In this document: in pieces, positions 12,347-22,013 of the stretch | Layout: each line of letters begins with the position of its first letter | Numbering within the stretch: position 1 is the first letter of the stretch | Source of the DNA: a virus | Length of the DNA: 27,109 nucleotides | Virus record (IMG/VR): IMGVR_UViG_3300032242_000300 | Location: 1 to 27,109 of that record | Reading direction: 5' to 3' (one strand) | The notes under the pieces: model-generated | The model's input: the letters and a program-made list of their open reading frames with translations, nothing else | Told to the model about the DNA's origin: nothing | Database searches by the model: none | Position numbers and translations under genes: made by a program

Positions 12347-15300
12347 TTACTGTCCCAGCATTGGCAGGGTTTTGTACAGCATCTTCTTGTTGAGGCGTGC
12401 ACCGATTGCTTCGGCCTCTGCATCACTCTCGGCGCGTTTGATTACAGTATTAAATACTGACTCTGGTGTAATAGCCATTCCCGGATATTTAGCTGAGAAC
12501 TCAGCAGCTTTTTCTAAGCTAGTATCTAAAGTATCTGAGCCAAACTTAACGTCAAACCAGATGCGGTTCAAAATCTCGTCGTGACGGGCTTGTACTTTTT
12601 GATCGTATTCAACTGCTTGGAACGCTTTCTTCTGAGCCATAGCACGCTTCTCAGTTTGGAAACCTAGGGCCTCCATTGCAAGATTCCACGTACTGAACTC
12701 TTCTGCGTACATGTTGCCGACTACAACGCCCTTCTTGTTCGTAGCACCCTCGGTGCCAAGACGGATAGCAGTTGCTGGCTTAGACAGAATCGCTGGCGCA
12801 ACAGTTTCAAACGCACGACCGACTTGACCTTCTTGGAATAGTTTCCATCCATCAGCCCAGTTAAACAGTAGCCCAATACCGGGGCCGAGGTTAGCAATTA
12901 CTTCTTCTTTTAAAGACTCGCGCACGTCAGGAGAGAACTTACCATCACGGAACCAAAGGTTCTTTAAGTCCAAGCTAACACGATCAGCAAGTGCGGTGCC
13001 AGTAAGTGAAGAGGCCGCGCCACGGGTAATGACGTTAGCCATTGCTCTACCGAAGTCATCAGCATCTGCTACTTTCTGCGGATCGCCACCCATGTTCAGA
13101 TACATAGACGAAGCCCACCCACCAAGCATATTTTCCATGCCGTTATAGAAATCATTCTGCCAGTTGATGAACTCGTCATCATCGTCATCATCGTTGAACA
13201 TACGAACCAACGGGCCAAGCATCGAGAAGAACGGCATCGCTGTGATACCACCGTATAGAAACGCCATGCCTAGAATACCGGCAAGACGACGACGGCCTTC
13301 CTTGTACATCTCTTTGCGTTGGGTCTCCATTTCACCGATCTTGCGATTGATGTCTTCTGGGGTTAAGTCTTCATTCTTCTCTAGCTCTGTACGGAACTGA
13401 GCAATTTCACCTTTAGAGAATGGAGCACCCAAGGCTAGATAGAGGTTGCGCAGCACAACATACGTTGTTGTAATTGCATATTGTTTGAACTGCAGTAATA
13501 CGTTGACGCCGGGCTTGGTAAAGATGCGCCCTTTCATTTGACGCGTATAGTCACCGAGAGTTAAGCCAGCAATGTCACCTGCGTCGGCAATAGCCGCCTC
13601 AAATGCTTCTTCGTCAGTAAGTTTGATTGGGTTGTCGTTTTGGTCACGTTGAACTACACCGCGAATGTCTTTTTTGTCCGAGTCTTTAAACTTGTCGTAC
13701 GCCAGTTTGAATGCAGTCAGCATCGCTACTTCACGGTTCAGGCGTTCTGCTTGATGGAACATCGCCGCTAGTGCTTGCTTAACTGTGTTGGAACGACCCG
13801 TGTACATCGCCGACGGCTGCTCGCTCATGTTAAACACATCATGCGTAGAAGAGATATTCCACTGACCATCTTGGGTAAAACGTTCTGCCGCCCTGCGTTC
13901 TATCGGGTCCAAGTCTTTGCTATCAGTAATAGATGGAAATTCAATAGAAGAGAAAGCGCCAGTCATCATTGGGCTGATAGTGCGCTTAGTTGTAGTCCCA
14001 ATATAGCGACCAAGGTTCTTCAACATTAACTTATTGGTTTCGGCGTAGCCATACTTACCGCCGATGTACGGCATGGTAATAGCTTGCATACCAATAATGT
14101 TTAACATAGCGCTGGCTGGTGCAGTCAGCATAAAGAAGAACGTCGACTCAGTAATTCGCCCAGCCATCTTAGCCCAAGCACTCTTATCCTCAATACCAAG
14201 CACTGTCTGAGCGCGTGCTTCTAACTCTCGCACGAAGTCACGATAGACAATCTGTTGCTCCACGGGGAGCTGATCTATGTATTTATCGGCGTTGTTGATG
14301 TTATTCATGAAGGGCTCAGCAAATTTAAAGCGAGCCTGTTGGTATGCGCTGTGAACCGAAGTCATTGCAAAGACGCGCAACATGTCAGCACTGGCGCCCT
14401 GAACCGCGCGGCGGTTAATAAACATCTTACGCATACTCTGCTGTGGAAGTAGCAAGTACACGAGTTGATTGATGCTGTCTTTAATCTCGCCCTTTAGTTG
14501 TGCAGGGTCAGCAGTGGTCATCTTGTCGACCATGTCGTTAATGTTTCTAAGGACAGTGGTAGTGTTAGCGTTGTGCGAATAGATAGATGAGATACCTTGA
14601 CCTGCATACACAGTGTCTGCTAATTCTTGCTGTGTTTTATTGCCGTTCTGTAACTCGCGTCGGCGATCATTCAAAGCACGGCGTCTTTCTGACGCGCTCT
14701 CAAACATGTAGAACTCTTTGTTGTCGCCGTTACCAATTTGAAACCAGTAGTCACCGAAACGGCGCAACGGGAAATAAGGACGTGCTAGCTTATCGGGCCC
14801 AAACTGCTCATCAATTTCTTTAAGTAACTTGGCACGCTCGACGTTTGGTAGACCTTTAGTTTTGTCTTTCATGGCTTGCACCATGTCTTGCACAGACCGA
14901 GCGTAGAAGTCGCGGGCGTCACGATAGATTTCTTTGAACTCTGGAGTAAGGGTTTCCCACGCATCTTTCAAAGCGCTGTTAACTTTGTTTGCGTCATATC
15001 CATCGCCTTTGGGGTCGACTTCAATACCGCGTATCGTGACTTCAAGCATTAGTCTACCCATGAGGCGAGACTGCGCAGGGCTTTCACCCTGTGCTTTAGA
15101 CCAACGCTTTGTTATGCCTTCTGGAGATTTGCTAAGGTCGCCATTTACTGGGCCGCTAATCTTATTGCCACGATAGGCAGTCATCTGTTCAACAATACCT
15201 ACACTTGCTTCTAACTGCGGAAGAACACCGCGAGTCATATCTTTTAGTTGGCGCAGTTGTAGCACGGGCAATATGACTTTACGGGCGGAGCTTCCAGCCA

Positions 15301-18300
15301 CATCAAAGATGATGTCTTTTAAATCTTTTATTGCGTCGGCTTTGTCAGGATGCCCGCTCATTAAATCGGATATACGCTCCTTGATATTTTTGCCGTCGCG
15401 CTCAGCAGTTTTCCATTCGTCAGGGTTACTGATTGGACCATTCCTATCTTTCTTAGCAAACAAGGGGCCGATTGGAAATACTTTAAATGGACGATTAGCG
15501 GAGAATATTTCGTTGACTTCTATTGCTGCTGCGCCTGCTAGGTTATCAACCCCAAGCAACTTCATGATGGCGTTAACAATACGAGAGAAGACACTAGCAC
15601 CTTTAGCTTGATATTTAATGCTTTTAAGTTTGTCTTGGAATCCTTTGTTTGTCATCAATTCTGCAACAAACTCTGAAATGCTTTTAAGCCCGTACTCGCC
15701 CGCAGGTAAACGGTCTTTAGCGTAGCGATACATCTTTTGGAGTTCAGCAACCGCTTCTATCTGCCGCTTAGATAAACCATCTGGGCTACGAAGCGCAAAC
15801 TCTGTGGCGGCGTGTACGATCTCATGCAATACAACACGATTTGATGTGCCAAAAGTTGGGTTTGGGTTGATGTTGATTACATCAAATGCAGGCAGGAAAA
15901 AGCCCGGCGCATTCATGTTAGGTACAAGCTCGCCAAAAACTTTTAGTACAGACTTAAACTCGCCCTCAATCGGTGCTTTGTTGTACTTGCCTTTGTCAAA
16001 CTCGCGCAAGCCGTCCATGACTTGCTCAAGATTTTCTTCGCGGTCAAAGTTTTCAAAGTACTTTGTGTACAAGTCAGGGTACATCTGACGGATGTACGAG
16101 AACAAACGTGCCTGCTGTTGTGCAGTCTGGCGATCAATTTCTTTACGGAACAACTTACGCTGCTGCCCAAATACGATATTGACTGGTAAATCTAACTCTG
16201 CTAAACGCGTAGCTAATTCACGGGCAAAGCCTGATGTGTTCTGTGCCATAGCACGGAGAGCACCGTTGACGTCATTGTTTTCAATTGCCCTAACTACATC
16301 AGGATGCAGTGAGCTAGATGGTTTTACACCAGTCTCCGCAGTCTCCCAGCCTTTTGGACCTGCATATTGCGCCGACTCAAACGGCACAACATTATTTAAT
16401 ACCGCCGCAAGCGCCAACTTGATCTTCTTCTCGCGTGGCGAACGGGTACGCAGAGTATCGTAGTACGTAGCTGTCTCATCCATATAGGAGTTAAACGCGT
16501 CGGCAATGGCTTCACCATCGCTATTGAGCAAATACTCAGCATTCTTTGTAGATAGCGCCGCACTAGGGATTTCGTTAGCCGAAGGCTTTGCGTAGACATC
16601 GGTGTTTCCATGCACGCCGTAATACGCCTGATACCGCAAGTCATCAAACTTACGTAACCAATATTCAATGTTAGTGCCGTGGACTAGGCTTCCGGGAATT
16701 GCATTGATGCGGCGAATCTTGTTTGCAAGCAATTCATACTTGACGAGGAACGGAAACACCCGCTCATTCAGAGTACGTAGGTCGTTTTGACGGCGCATCT
16801 CCGCCAGACCTTGCATCATATCGGCGTCTTCTCTATCCTCTTCGGCCTCAAGTTGCGCCTCACGACGTGCAGTCATGTCGGTTACGTTATCTTCTCCTGC
16901 AAACAAAGCACCGGGTTCTGCAGGAAATTCTGCGGGTGGTTCGCCTCTAATTGCTTCACGATTACTAGCTGCAACCCATTTTCTTTTTGTTTCTGAAATT
17001 TCCTTGCTTAATTCATCCCAACGCTGGCGTTTGGGAGTGCCATTGTTTGGCAAATGCCCATTTTTCTTTAGTAGAGAAAGTTGTTCTTTTTCTAATGCTC
17101 TTACTAAATCTTGCAATAAATCTGGATTTTCGGGCTGTTTGTCTATTGCATAAATAGTTTTGCCTTGAGCCTCGGCTTGCCTTGCTTCTGCAAGATTTTT
17201 TACGGGGGCTATATCAACGGGGTGTCCATATTTTTTGGGGGTGGCAGAATAATATTCAACGTTACCCCACAATTCGTTTGTGTGCTCATTGATAAAGTCG
17301 TCGACAGTAATTTCATTCCCAAAAAGCTGCTTGTTATAAAACTTCCTTTGATTATCTATATATTCTGGCGTCAGCTTAGCAGTTTCTTGTTTTGTTTTGT
17401 GTTCTTCAACTAACTTATCAAACTCACGGTCGGCGGCATCAGATACATACTGATCTCTTTCACCTTGCTCAGCTAATGTATCAAGCGTGTTTTGTCTATA
17501 TGAATCTAAGGCCGCGTCAAGATCGCCATTAAACTCAGGACTGTCTACTTGATCGATAGCGGCTTCAAAATTGGTCTTGGCAATTTCGCGGGCTTTATTT
17601 TTACGGGCTTCTTGGTCAGCCAACTTTGCATCTTCTTCGGCAATTAGCTCTTCATCAGTTTTCTTTGTAGTCGGCGCAGCTTCCTGCTTTGTTCCTGCAA
17701 ACGGATCAACGATAGTTTGCTGTTGCTGTGCGGCTGGCGCAGGTGCAAAAATATCAGGAGGCTCTGGACCTTCTAATTGAGTTTCTTCTATAGGACCTGC
17801 TTGTATTGCAGCACGCTCGGCGTCTGTTTCCTTCTGTACTTTCTCACGGGCAATCCGTTCTTTACGCGCAGCAGGTGGCTCAAGGGCTTGGAGTTTGCTC
17901 TCAAGCGTGGCTTTCCAACCTTCGTAGTCGTCAACTAAAAACTCAGGGGCTTCACCAAACCGTTGCTCAGCCGCATCCATGCGAGCTTTAGCCTCATCTA
18001 CTTTTGCTTTTAACCTAGTGAGTTCATCCTGTGCGGGAGGAACGGTCATGTTTTGCTGTGTTTGTTGCGTAAGCGCAGGCCCGGCAGCAAGGGATTGCTT
18101 TAATGCGTCGACTTCAATCTGTTCTTGCTTAGTACGGGCTGGCTTTTGCTCCAACTCAGTAATGCGCTGTTGTTTTTCTTCTTGTGCAAGCAGGGCATCC
18201 AAGTTTTTAATTTGTTGACCTTCGGGCGTACCCTCTAGTTCCATTTGTCGACGAGCTTGCGAACCTTCTCTAGCACCAGCAGCGGCACCTAATCCAGTAG

Positions 18301-19303
18301 CAGACAATGCGCCCATCGTGCCTGCGCCGACAGCACCACGGAACGTAGGTACATTAAACCCTTCACGTTGTTGTGCAATATTCTGTGCAACTTGTTCTTG
18401 AGCTTCTTGACCAAATTCTGTACCGGCCTCGGCACCGCCTGTAATAGCCGCTTGTTTATACGCCCCGCGTTTAGCCGCAGTTTTGGTAGCCTCTTGTGTA
18501 GCTTTTTCAACTGCTTCGCGTTGTAGGATATTTCCGGTCGAACGCCCCGCAATCTTTTGTGCTAGTTGACGGGCAACCACACCCTCTAAACCAGTAGCCG
18601 CGCTGATGCCGCCGATAGCGGTACCCATTAAGATTTGGTCTAAGTTATCGCCACCATAGGACTGCGCCAGTGCCGCACGCTTTTCAATCTGGTCTGGTGG
18701 TAACTTGGTATTGGTACTAAGTACTTCTTTTACCGCGTCATAGATAGAGCCCTTTACAGAGCCAGCACCCATAGCCGCACCAGTACCCGCGCCGATAGCA
18801 GTAGCCGCCATAGCGCCACCACGCAACAGAGTTGTTGCTAAACCACCAGCAATAACAGGCATCGCATTACCAAAGACGTTTGCCAGTAAATCAACTGGAG
18901 CAACTGAGAACGCCTTAACGCCAGCCAACACTTGGTCTGCAACGCCTTTATCTTCGGCGTCTTTCATGATGCGGCTGATCTCTTTAGAGTCCTTTTTGGA
19001 CTGAGCGCTTAGTAAGTCGCCGACATAATCTTCGACACCACGCAAACCTTTGGAGACTGGGTTATCTGCACCGAGCGCGTCGGTCAACATACGCACGCCC
19101 TGAACTGCGCCCTTAGTAACTTGTAAGGGGACGTCGGCTATTTGGCGGAATCCAGACTGAGACTCTGGTGTCGGCTCAGGCTTTTCAAGCTTAAACCCAG
19201 CAGGAAGACTAAGGCCCCCCTGAGTCGGTGCTTCTAATTTGAACCCTTCTGGGAGGCTAACTGGCGACTGCTTCTCGAGCGTAAACCCTTCGGGTAATGG
19301 CAT
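12347..19303 (-). CDS. Giant virion protein with HExxH metallopeptidase motif (2318 aa), probably internal/ejected
   Basis: The start MPLPEGF at 19303 has GGAG 7 bases upstream and overlaps the previous stop by one base (TAATG). Three copies of LPxGFxLE open the protein (residues 3-10, 17-24, 33-40). Gly/Ala-rich hydrophobic stretches lie at about 134-188 and 321-344, then charged Gln-rich coiled-coil segments to about 700. H1160-E1161-I-V-H1164, with E1211 or E1215 in SEFVAEL, resembles a zinc peptidase. YFPLRRFGDYWF (about 1510) is a motif seen in other giant phage proteins. Hydrophobic segments at about 1716-1744 and 2004-2029, the latter followed by six aspartates, could enter a membrane. 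Size, position and layout suggest an internal virion protein ejected with the DNA. This is inference. Confidence 0.75.
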   Translation of the reverse strand: MPLPEGFTLEKQSPVSLPEGFKLEAPTQGGLSLPAGFKLEKPEPTPESQSGFRQIADVPLQVTKGAVQGVRMLTDALGADNPVSKGLRGVEDYVGDLLSAQSKKDSKEISRIMKDAEDKGVADQVLAGVKAFSVAPVDLLANVFGNAMPVIAGGLATTLLRGGAMAATAIGAGTGAAMGAGSVKGSIYDAVKEVLSTNTKLPPDQIEKRAALAQSYGGDNLDQILMGTAIGGISAATGLEGVVARQLAQKIAGRSTGNILQREAVEKATQEATKTAAKRGAYKQAAITGGAEAGTEFGQEAQEQVAQNIAQQREGFNVPTFRGAVGAGTMGALSATGLGAAAGAREGSQARRQMELEGTPEGQQIKNLDALLAQEEKQQRITELEQKPARTKQEQIEVDALKQSLAAGPALTQQTQQNMTVPPAQDELTRLKAKVDEAKARMDAAEQRFGEAPEFLVDDYEGWKATLESKLQALEPPAARKERIAREKVQKETDAERAAIQAGPIEETQLEGPEPPDIFAPAPAAQQQQTIVDPFAGTKQEAAPTTKKTDEELIAEEDAKLADQEARKNKAREIAKTNFEAAIDQVDSPEFNGDLDAALDSYRQNTLDTLAEQGERDQYVSDAADREFDKLVEEHKTKQETAKLTPEYIDNQRKFYNKQLFGNEITVDDFINEHTNELWGNVEYYSATPKKYGHPVDIAPVKNLAEARQAEAQGKTIYAIDKQPENPDLLQDLVRALEKEQLSLLKKNGHLPNNGTPKRQRWDELSKEISETKRKWVAASNREAIRGEPPAEFPAEPGALFAGEDNVTDMTARREAQLEAEEDREDADMMQGLAEMRRQNDLRTLNERVFPFLVKYELLANKIRRINAIPGSLVHGTNIEYWLRKFDDLRYQAYYGVHGNTDVYAKPSANEIPSAALSTKNAEYLLNSDGEAIADAFNSYMDETATYYDTLRTRSPREKKIKLALAAVLNNVVPFESAQYAGPKGWETAETGVKPSSSLHPDVVRAIENNDVNGALRAMAQNTSGFARELATRLAELDLPVNIVFGQQRKLFRKEIDRQTAQQQARLFSYIRQMYPDLYTKYFENFDREENLEQVMDGLREFDKGKYNKAPIEGEFKSVLKVFGELVPNMNAPGFFLPAFDVININPNPTFGTSNRVVLHEIVHAATEFALRSPDGLSKRQIEAVAELQKMYRYAKDRLPAGEYGLKSISEFVAELMTNKGFQDKLKSIKYQAKGASVFSRIVNAIMKLLGVDNLAGAAAIEVNEIFSANRPFKVFPIGPLFAKKDRNGPISNPDEWKTAERDGKNIKERISDLMSGHPDKADAIKDLKDIIFDVAGSSARKVILPVLQLRQLKDMTRGVLPQLEASVGIVEQMTAYRGNKISGPVNGDLSKSPEGITKRWSKAQGESPAQSRLMGRLMLEVTIRGIEVDPKGDGYDANKVNSALKDAWETLTPEFKEIYRDARDFYARSVQDMVQAMKDKTKGLPNVERAKLLKEIDEQFGPDKLARPYFPLRRFGDYWFQIGNGDNKEFYMFESASERRRALNDRRRELQNGNKTQQELADTVYAGQGISSIYSHNANTTTVLRNINDMVDKMTTADPAQLKGEIKDSINQLVYLLLPQQSMRKMFINRRAVQGASADMLRVFAMTSVHSAYQQARFKFAEPFMNNINNADKYIDQLPVEQQIVYRDFVRELEARAQTVLGIEDKSAWAKMAGRITESTFFFMLTAPASAMLNIIGMQAITMPYIGGKYGYAETNKLMLKNLGRYIGTTTKRTISPMMTGAFSSIEFPSITDSKDLDPIERRAAERFTQDGQWNISSTHDVFNMSEQPSAMYTGRSNTVKQALAAMFHQAERLNREVAMLTAFKLAYDKFKDSDKKDIRGVVQRDQNDNPIKLTDEEAFEAAIADAGDIAGLTLGDYTRQMKGRIFTKPGVNVLLQFKQYAITTTYVVLRNLYLALGAPFSKGEIAQFRTELEKNEDLTPEDINRKIGEMETQRKEMYKEGRRRLAGILGMAFLYGGITAMPFFSMLGPLVRMFNDDDDDDEFINWQNDFYNGMENMLGGWASSMYLNMGGDPQKVADADDFGRAMANVITRGAASSLTGTALADRVSLDLKNLWFRDGKFSPDVRESLKEEVIANLGPGIGLLFNWADGWKLFQEGQVGRAFETVAPAILSKPATAIRLGTEGATNKKGVVVGNMYAEEFSTWNLAMEALGFQTEKRAMAQKKAFQAVEYDQKVQARHDEILNRIWFDVKFGSDTLDTSLEKAAEFSAKYPGMAITPESVFNTVIKRAESDAEAEAIGARLNKKMLYKTLPMLGQ

Positions 19304-21558
19304 TATTGTGCTCCAACTGGTTTCCAAGTCTTCCCATTATCAGTGGAAACAATACGATCCTTACCGTTTGTTGCGTAAAGTGGTTGTGCCCCTCCTGCTG
19401 GCGCAGGTGTGTTAGCACCTTGCATCGCTGGGTGTGATGCTGGTAGTTTATACCCCGTTGCTGCTGCAACCTGCCTATCAAGTTCAGCAATCTTAGTTGC
19501 ATCGCCTTTAGCGGCACGGTAGTCCTTAGACTTCATTAGTTTTTCTTGCGCAAACCGTTTAGCCGCTTCTATCTGCTCAGTAGACTCAACCTTAGTTTCA
19601 ACACCTTGGTAGCCAGCGCTCTTACCTGCCATGTACTGGCGACGGGCTTCGGCTTTCTGTTTCTCTGGTGACCACTCTGGATGCTCTTGCACAATCTGTG
19701 GGAGCAACTCTGCTGGGCCAATAACATATTCTTTACTTCCTGCGCCCGCGCCACCCGCGCCAGCAGTAACTTTGTTTGCCGCCATTGTTTTAGCAATAGC
19801 ATTAGCTGCGGCTGTCTTGGCTGCGGTAGCGTTTTTATCTGCCTCAAGGAGAGATTTCTGTCCAGAATCGTAAGCAGAACGAGACTCGTGATACAAGCCC
19901 ATGCGTTCTTTGCGCTCGGCGTCTTTAAGTTTAAATTGGGCTTCAGACAAGTTTGCTTTGGCAAGTCTTTGATTTTTAGCGGCTTGGGCCATACCACCGC
20001 CAAACTCTGCTGCGCCACCAGCAAGACCACGAGCAGTTCCTCCGGGCTGAAGGATAGCTGGAATCGATTTAAAAGCGGCAGCGGCTTCATCTAAATTGCG
20101 TTCTTTGCCGAGTCCAGCAACCTGCTCGTCAATATTTTTGCCGTAATCTCCGTAAGGACTTGGGCCAGCAGCTTTTTGCGCCTCAGTCATGTAATCGCCT
20201 TGGAACTTCATGCGCTCATCTTTAGTTCCGGGTGTAACACCTTGATGCTGCGATAGGTAATCGATCAGTGCTAATTGACGGGCACTAAGCTGCGCTTGAA
20301 GTCGTGGGTCTGCTACGCGTGTAGCAAACATGGAAGACATATCAGGAGCTTCACCACCTTCACTGCTATCGACAACATCACCATCCTTAAACGCCAAAAT
20401 GCCGCCACCAGCAGCACGGACTACACCATTTTGTACTTGAGGTGGAAGGGAGTTAAACGCACTACCGAGGCCGCGTTGGATTGAAGCATCTTCGCCGCTT
20501 TGTTGGATGGCATTGTTCTCCGCCATCTGTTTCTGTAACGCAAGCTGTGCATCTAGATCATGGCGTTGTTGCGCCATTTGCAATGACTTAGGTACCTGCT
20601 CTTTAGGCAGGAAGTTAGCAATACTCTTTACGTTTTCTTCGCTGGTTACAGAGCCACCGGGGGCATAAGAGTTCATTAACCCGCCTTCTTTGGCGCCTGC
20701 TAATTTGCTTAATCCATAAGCACCCATACCCAACGCACTTATATTTTGTACTCCAGTCGGTGGGGCTTGGTAGACCTGAGACTGAGTGTTCATGCCCATT
20801 GGGGTGCCACGAACCAAGTTAGCCATGTAACTAAGTTGCTGGTATGGGTAGTTTTTCTGAGTAAGGAAGTCTTGATACCCAACGTCCAAACCTCTTTGCT
20901 CTTGAGCTTGCTGCTGCCCACCGATTTGATTTTGTAGCCCAAGCGCCTGAATGTTCTGTCCAAAGCCTTGGTTGTATTGGTTTTGTGCATTGCCAAATGC
21001 GGTATCTAGCCCTTGACCATAGATTTGGCTAAGTCCTGTGTTGCGGTTACGCTCATTCTCAGCTTGCATCAACGCCTGACGCCCGCCACCAAACGCGCCT
21101 GCCTGAGTAGCCTGCGCGTTAGCATTCATTCCACTGATGTCATATTGTCGATTAGCTTCAGCAAGTCGTGGGGCCAGAATCTGGTTCATGTACGGGTTCA
21201 TGTACCCGCCAACATCTTGTTGAAACCCTGCTGGCCCAGTCTGAATATTTGCCGCACCAGTTTGCGCTTGGTTTTGTAGCCCGCTAAATCCTGCTATACG
21301 ATTACCACCATACGATTGGTATGGGTTTTGAGAAATATCTGTTACCGCCTTACCTTTAGACAGCACGTCCTGTGCATATGGTTTAGCCCAATCTGGTAAA
21401 TCTTGAGTTTGGGTAGTAGCAGACGTAGTATTAGATGGCTGTGCAGGTGCAGAACTTCCACCACCCCCAAGGATTAAGCCGCCGTCGGCTTTGCGATAGG
21501 TTGCGGAATCCCCTAACGGTTCTCCGAATGCTTCTAGTTGACGACGTGAATAGCTCAT
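19303..21558 (-). CDS. Gln/Gly/Ala-rich virion protein (751 aa)
   Basis: The ATG at 21558 overlaps the acetyltransferase stop by four bases. The N-terminal half is rich in Gln, Asn and Gly, with helical segments such as NPYMNQILAPRLAEANRQYD and many Tyr-Gln pairs, as in internal or ejection proteins of podovirus-like phages. GGLMNSYAPGG (292-302) and AAGGGILAFKDGD (382-394) are short glycine motifs that recur in the next virion gene upstream. A long Ala/Lys helical region (about 520-600) follows. The last residues contain S738-T-D740-N-G742-K-T744-W745, which fits the Asp-box (BNR) pattern. No enzymatic domain is recognised. A structural role is inferred from composition and from neighbours. 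Confidence 0.7.
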   Translation of the reverse strand: MSYSRRQLEAFGEPLGDSATYRKADGGLILGGGGSSAPAQPSNTTSATTQTQDLPDWAKPYAQDVLSKGKAVTDISQNPYQSYGGNRIAGFSGLQNQAQTGAANIQTGPAGFQQDVGGYMNPYMNQILAPRLAEANRQYDISGMNANAQATQAGAFGGGRQALMQAENERNRNTGLSQIYGQGLDTAFGNAQNQYNQGFGQNIQALGLQNQIGGQQQAQEQRGLDVGYQDFLTQKNYPYQQLSYMANLVRGTPMGMNTQSQVYQAPPTGVQNISALGMGAYGLSKLAGAKEGGLMNSYAPGGSVTSEENVKSIANFLPKEQVPKSLQMAQQRHDLDAQLALQKQMAENNAIQQSGEDASIQRGLGSAFNSLPPQVQNGVVRAAGGGILAFKDGDVVDSSEGGEAPDMSSMFATRVADPRLQAQLSARQLALIDYLSQHQGVTPGTKDERMKFQGDYMTEAQKAAGPSPYGDYGKNIDEQVAGLGKERNLDEAAAAFKSIPAILQPGGTARGLAGGAAEFGGGMAQAAKNQRLAKANLSEAQFKLKDAERKERMGLYHESRSAYDSGQKSLLEADKNATAAKTAAANAIAKTMAANKVTAGAGGAGAGSKEYVIGPAELLPQIVQEHPEWSPEKQKAEARRQYMAGKSAGYQGVETKVESTEQIEAAKRFAQEKLMKSKDYRAAKGDATKIAELDRQVAAATGYKLPASHPAMQGANTPAPAGGAQPLYATNGKDRIVSTDNGKTWKPVGAQ

Positions 21559-22013
21559 GGCTGCTCCAAAATTTTCGTGAATAACTTATCAGTTAACTTA
21601 TAACCAAGGTATTCAAACAAACGCGAATTATCCATGTGAATTTTTGTGTGCATAATCATGCGATTCACACCTTCTTTTTTGAGCTCGTCTTCAGCAAATT
21701 GGAAAAGACGGATTCCTACACGGCCCTTACGATACTCCTTCTTTAGAAAATAGATATCTTCAAAAGCCGTTGTACATGACTTGTAATGCAAATGAGGCTG
21801 CACGATAAATATCGCATAGCCAATAAGAGCATTATCCTCTCTAACTGTTATACAACGCAACATATTAGCAATATGCAGTCGACCATATGCTTCGTAATCG
21901 GGCATAAGGGGAAAGTCCTTAGTAACACACAATTCGTCGTAGTGTTCGGGCAGGATTTCTCTTAGAGCCTCAATAAACTCGGCGGGGTCTTCAGATTGGT
22001 AAGTTGTTGTCAT
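21555..22013 (-). CDS. GNAT-family N-acetyltransferase (152 aa)
   Basis: The fold signature is clear: a beta strand ALIGYAIFI (62-70), EDIYFLKKEYRKGRVG with the acetyl-CoA pyrophosphate loop at 95-100, then helix IRLFQFAEDELKKEGV (101-116). The C-terminal strand region NSRLFEYLGYK (129-139) is typical of GNAT enzymes. The enzyme transfers acetyl from acetyl-CoA to an amine. The substrate cannot be read from sequence. The gene overlaps both neighbouring virion genes by four bases, so it is co-translated with them and may modify a virion or host protein, though it could be a moron that moved in. Confidence 0.88.
   Translation of the reverse strand: MTTTYQSEDPAEFIEALREILPEHYDELCVTKDFPLMPDYEAYGRLHIANMLRCITVREDNALIGYAIFIVQPHLHYKSCTTAFEDIYFLKKEYRKGRVGIRLFQFAEDELKKEGVNRMIMHTKIHMDNSRLFEYLGYKLTDKLFTKILEQP

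Noticed and set aside
13167-13190. Trinucleotide run (GTCATCATC type) suggesting a microsatellite
   Set aside because: It encodes the short poly-aspartate run of the giant protein and is too short to call a repeat element.
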